64,000 bases of DNA from the NCBI GenBank assembly GCA_963809825.1, contig CAWELJ010000004.1, positions 1-64,000 on the forward strand, read 5' to 3'. The position numbers and the translations under genes are program-made. Below, piece by piece: positions 61,397 through 64,000 of the stretch. How positions within the stretch are numbered: position 1 is the stretch's first letter; each line of letters opens with the position of its first letter. This DNA is from Bog-473 sp963809825 (GTDB taxonomy: Bacteria > Actinomycetota > Acidimicrobiia > Acidimicrobiales > RAAP-2). A model generated the notes under the pieces. The model searched no databases and was not told the DNA's origin. It was given only the letters and a program-made list of their open reading frames with translations.

Positions 61397-61969
61397 TCAG
61401 GCCCCCTCGAAGGGAAACCCCAGATCGGGCGCGGTCAGGACGGCGCGGAAGGCCAGCCCCTCGGCAGCGGCCATTGCCCCGACCGTCCCCCCGCGGTCGA
61501 CCACCGCCACCAGCAGCACGACCTCGGCCCCGGCGTCCTGCACGGCGTGGGCCGCCTCCAGCAGCGAGGTGCCCCGCGTCACGGTGTCCTCGGTGACCAC
61601 GACCTTGTCGCCGGGGTCGAGCGCACCGGCGATGCGGCCACCCCCGCCGTGGTCCTTGGCCTCCTTGCGCACGCTGAAGGCCTTGAGGGGCCGGCCCCGC
61701 GTGGCCGCCACGCCGGCGGTCACGAAGGCGACGGGGTCGGCGCCCATGGTGAGCCCGCCGATGGCCGTCGCCTCGGGCGGGACCAGCGAGAGCACGGCGC
61801 CGGCCACGAGCAGCATGGCCTCGGGCCGGCACACCGTCTGCTTGGAGTCGATGAACCAGCTGCTCTTGCGGCCGGACTTGAGCGTGAAGTCGCCCGTCTT
61901 GACCGAGTGGGCGAGCAGGTGGGCCCGCAGCTCGGGGAAGGGGCCGGCGCCGGGGCCGGGGCCCGTCAC
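61397..61969 (-). CDS. pyrE: Orotate phosphoribosyltransferase-like protein
   Basis: 190 residues, type I phosphoribosyltransferase. Motifs are FTLKSGRKSSWFIDSKQ, GGLTMGADPVAFVTAG, the catalytic-loop LKAFSVRKEAKDHGGG and PRPP-binding VVVTEDTVTRGTSLLEAA. It makes OMP from orotate and PRPP in pyrimidine synthesis. The GTG at 61969 overlaps the purM stop (GTGA). The neighbours are purine genes; such pairing is common in actinobacteria. Confidence 0.88.
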   Translation of the reverse strand: MTGPGPGAGPFPELRAHLLAHSVKTGDFTLKSGRKSSWFIDSKQTVCRPEAMLLVAGAVLSLVPPEATAIGGLTMGADPVAFVTAGVAATRGRPLKAFSVRKEAKDHGGGGRIAGALDPGDKVVVTEDTVTRGTSLLEAAHAVQDAGAEVVLLVAVVDRGGTVGAMAAAEGLAFRAVLTAPDLGFPFEGA

Positions 61970-62985
61970 GTGTAGCGGACGCCGGGGCCGTCGTCGACGA
62001 CCTCGCCGATGACGCGCGCCGCCTGCCCGGCCCCCTCGAGGGTGGCCAGCGCGGCGCCGACACCACCGGGGTCCAGCACGAGCGCCATCCCGACGCCGCG
62101 ATTGAAGACCCGGTCCATCTCCTCGGCGGCCACCGGTCCGAGACGCGCGATCTCGGCGAACACCCGCGGCTCCTCCCACGACGAGCGGTCGAGCACTGCG
62201 CCGTGGCCCGCCGGCAGGGCGCGGGGCAGGTTCCCCACGATGCCGCCGCCGGTGATGTGGGCGCAGGCGTGCAGCGCGTCACCGACCGCGTCCCGCACGG
62301 CGAGCACCGCGGGGGTGTAGATCACCGAGGGGCGCAGGAGCTCGTCGGCCACGGAGTGCGCCGCCCCCTCCCAGGCCGGGTCCGAGAGGTCGAGGCGGGC
62401 CCGCTCCAACAGCACGTGGCGGGCCAGCGTGTAGCCGTTGGAGCGCAGCCCCGGCGAGAGCAGGCCGACCACCGCGTCACCCGCACGGACCCGCTCGGGC
62501 CCGAGCTGGGTCCCGTCCTCGACCACACCGACCGCGAAGCCGGCCAGGTCCAGCTCGTCGGGCGCCATCACGCCGGAGTGCTCGGCCGTCTCGCCCCCGA
62601 TCAGCGCGCAGCCCGCCTGCCGGCAGCCCTCGTGCACGCCGGCCACGACCGTGGCCACGTGATCGGGGTCGACCTTGCCCGTGGCGATGTAGTCGAGCAT
62701 GAACAGCGGCTCGGCCCCGACGCAGACCAGGTCGTCCACACACATCGCCACCAGGTCGATGCCGACCGTGTCGTAGCGGCCGGTCGCCCGGGCCACCACC
62801 AGCTTCGTGCCCACGCCGTCCGTCGAGGCGACCAGCACCGGCTTGGTGAAGCGGTCCGTGTCGAGGGGGAACTGGCCCCCGAAGCCGCCGATGCCCGTCA
62901 CCAGCGAGCGCAGCCGGTCGACGGCGGCGTCACCGGCGGCGATGTCGACCCCGGCGCCGGCGTACGTGGCGCCGCCCTGCCCCAC
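61966..62985 (-). CDS. purM: Phosphoribosylformylglycinamidine cyclo-ligase
   Basis: 339 residues, full length. It closes the imidazole ring to AIR in purine synthesis. Motifs are ATYAGAGVDIAAGDAAVDRL, VLVASTDGVGTKLVVARATG, DLVAMCVDDLVCVGAEPLFM, CALIGGETAEHSGVM and ITGGGIVGNLPRALP. GTG at 62985 lies five bases after the purF stop. The order purF-purM-pyrE indicates one operon read leftward. Confidence 0.93.
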   Translation of the reverse strand: MGQGGATYAGAGVDIAAGDAAVDRLRSLVTGIGGFGGQFPLDTDRFTKPVLVASTDGVGTKLVVARATGRYDTVGIDLVAMCVDDLVCVGAEPLFMLDYIATGKVDPDHVATVVAGVHEGCRQAGCALIGGETAEHSGVMAPDELDLAGFAVGVVEDGTQLGPERVRAGDAVVGLLSPGLRSNGYTLARHVLLERARLDLSDPAWEGAAHSVADELLRPSVIYTPAVLAVRDAVGDALHACAHITGGGIVGNLPRALPAGHGAVLDRSSWEEPRVFAEIARLGPVAAEEMDRVFNRGVGMALVLDPGGVGAALATLEGAGQAARVIGEVVDDGPGVRYT

Positions 62986-62990
62986 CGCGG

Positions 62991-64000
62991 TCAGACCCCG
63001 GGGAGCGCGGCCTGGTGGGCCGTGACCGTCACCGGCTCTGGGCGGAGCGCGACGGACGCCGAGGCGGAGGCATCGGGGACGGGCGTCGGGTAGTCGCCGG
63101 TGAAGCAGGCGTCGCAGAAGCCCCCGTCCGCCCCGATGGCCTCCTTCAGGTTCTCGATGCTGATGTAGGCCAGCGAGTCGGCCCCGAGGATCTCGGCCAT
63201 CTCCTCGACCGTGTGGTCGGTGGCCAACAGCTCCTCGTAGGACGGCGTGTCGATGCCGTAGAAGCAGGGCCAGCGCCACGGGGGCGACGAGATGCGCAGA
63301 TGGACCTCGGCCGCGCCGGCCTCGCGCAGCATGCGGATCACGGAGCGTTGCGTGGTCCCGCGGACGATGGAGTCGTCCACCACCACCAGCCGCTTGCCGG
63401 CGATGGCATCGGCGAGCGGGTTGAGCTTGCGCCGCACCGCGTCGGCCCGCGCCCCCTGGTCCGGCGCGATGAAGGAGCGGCCGATGTAGCGGTTCTTCAC
63501 CAGTCCCTGCCCGTAGGGGATGCCGCTGGCCCGGGCGAAGCCCTCGGCGGCGGGCACTCCCGATTCGGGCACACCCATCACCATGTCGGCCACGGCGGGC
63601 GCCTGCGCAGCCAGCAGCTCGCCCATGCGGCACCGGGTCTCGTGCACCTCCCGGCCGTAGAGGCGGCTGTCGGGCCGCGCGATGTAGGCGAACTCGAAGA
63701 TGCACAGCCGCGGCTCCACCTCGCGCAGCCAGGGGACCTCGATGCTCGTCGGCCCCTCCGCATCGATCACGATCAACTCGCCCGGTGCGATCTCGCGCAC
63801 GAAGGTGGCGCCGATGACCGAGAGGGCCGGCGTCTCCGACGCCAGCACCCAGCCCGCGGGGTCGTCGGCGGGCCCGAGGCGGCCGAGGCACAGGGGGCGG
63901 AAGCCGTGGGGGTCGCGCACGCCGAAGAGCCGCTCCGAGCTCATGAGGACGAGCGAGAACGCCCCCTCGAGTATCGGGAGCACGAGCTGCAGCGCGGTGG
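62991..64000 (-). CDS. purF: Amidophosphoribosyltransferase, 5' end outside the window
   Basis: The C-terminal ~336 residues of PurF, which makes phosphoribosylamine from PRPP and glutamine as the first step of purine synthesis. Visible are GAFSLVLMSSERLFGVRDPH, FRPLCLGRL, SLAYISIENLKEAIG, the PRPP-binding VVVDDSIVRGTTQRSVIRML and Fe-S-type cysteines (WPCFYGIDTPSYEE, FCDACFTGDYP). The glutaminase N-terminus lies beyond base 64000. It is the first gene of purF-purM-pyrE. Confidence 0.93.
   Translation of the reverse strand, partial: TALQLVLPILEGAFSLVLMSSERLFGVRDPHGFRPLCLGRLGPADDPAGWVLASETPALSVIGATFVREIAPGELIVIDAEGPTSIEVPWLREVEPRLCIFEFAYIARPDSRLYGREVHETRCRMGELLAAQAPAVADMVMGVPESGVPAAEGFARASGIPYGQGLVKNRYIGRSFIAPDQGARADAVRRKLNPLADAIAGKRLVVVDDSIVRGTTQRSVIRMLREAGAAEVHLRISSPPWRWPCFYGIDTPSYEELLATDHTVEEMAEILGADSLAYISIENLKEAIGADGGFCDACFTGDYPTPVPDASASASVALRPEPVTVTAHQAALPGV

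Overview
The window is high-GC DNA, most likely from an actinobacterium of the Acidimicrobiia type. This is inferred from family content, not from a marker gene: four loci encode the 'GYWLV-DGG-F-GDA-FYGS' secreted repeat, and there is a DUF929/VKOR pair, a luciferase-like monooxygenase, a Ddn-like protein and an HxlR regulator. The left half (about 1-38 kb) looks accessory, with long intergenic gaps, dispersed repeats and gene relics. The right half (about 39-64 kb) is visibly more GC-rich, densely packed and metabolic. No rRNA gene, complete tRNA, CRISPR array or integrase was found.

Left part. A sugar kinase (0.4-2.0 kb) is followed by a decayed CoA-binding gene abutting a relic of the GYWLV repeat, a beta-propeller lipoprotein, and a TetR/cupin/PaiB-like group. 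From 6.2 to 21.8 kb a block is bracketed by two identical 52-bp direct repeats that resemble the 3' half of tRNA-Phe. It carries a GNAT-AAA ATPase fusion, an envelope thiol-redox pair (DUF929 + VKOR), two CtaG-type oxidase assembly proteins flanking a BlaI/M56 regulator pair, Sco1, a large membrane protein with a Met-rich linker, a PHM-like copper monooxygenase with all six copper ligands, CopC-CopD, a lipoprotein and YcnI. Taken together this reads as an envelope copper-handling and cytochrome-oxidase-assembly module. Near these repeats, and elsewhere, a paired heptamer CGTGCCC with one-helical-turn spacing recurs at five places and looks like integrase arm sites or scars.

Middle part. A pseudohydrolase-adenylate cyclase, a SulP anion transporter with STAS domain, small envelope proteins and a GH5 endoglycoceramidase-like lipoprotein lead to a compact sulfur-sugar locus. 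UDP-sulfoquinovose synthase is divergent from an APS/PAPS reductase that has lost one Fe-S cysteine, and a GtrA-family membrane protein follows. Sulfate uptake, sulfite production, UDP-sulfoquinovose synthesis and membrane translocation of a lipid-linked sugar could form one pathway. The CHAP cell-wall hydrolase with six 126-bp repeats is convergent with gtrA and overlaps it.

Right part. Next come a YihY protein, an NmrA-like reductase with its TetR, a diguanylate cyclase, PhoU, an FtsX-type permease, a PASTA lipoprotein and an MFS exporter. A catabolic-looking cluster (45-59 kb) has an old-yellow-enzyme relic, amidase, HxlR, MFS, an APH-type kinase, a CrtC-like protein, SDR, zinc ADH, a luciferase-like monooxygenase, epoxide hydrolase, a serine hydrolase, a Ddn-like protein and a cyclase-family hydrolase. 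A large secreted repeat protein and the housekeeping run purF-purM-pyrE (transcribed leftward, purF cut by the window end) close the window.

At least nine single-base frameshifts, mostly in short homopolymers or simple repeats, break otherwise well-conserved genes. They may be genuine decay or consensus errors.
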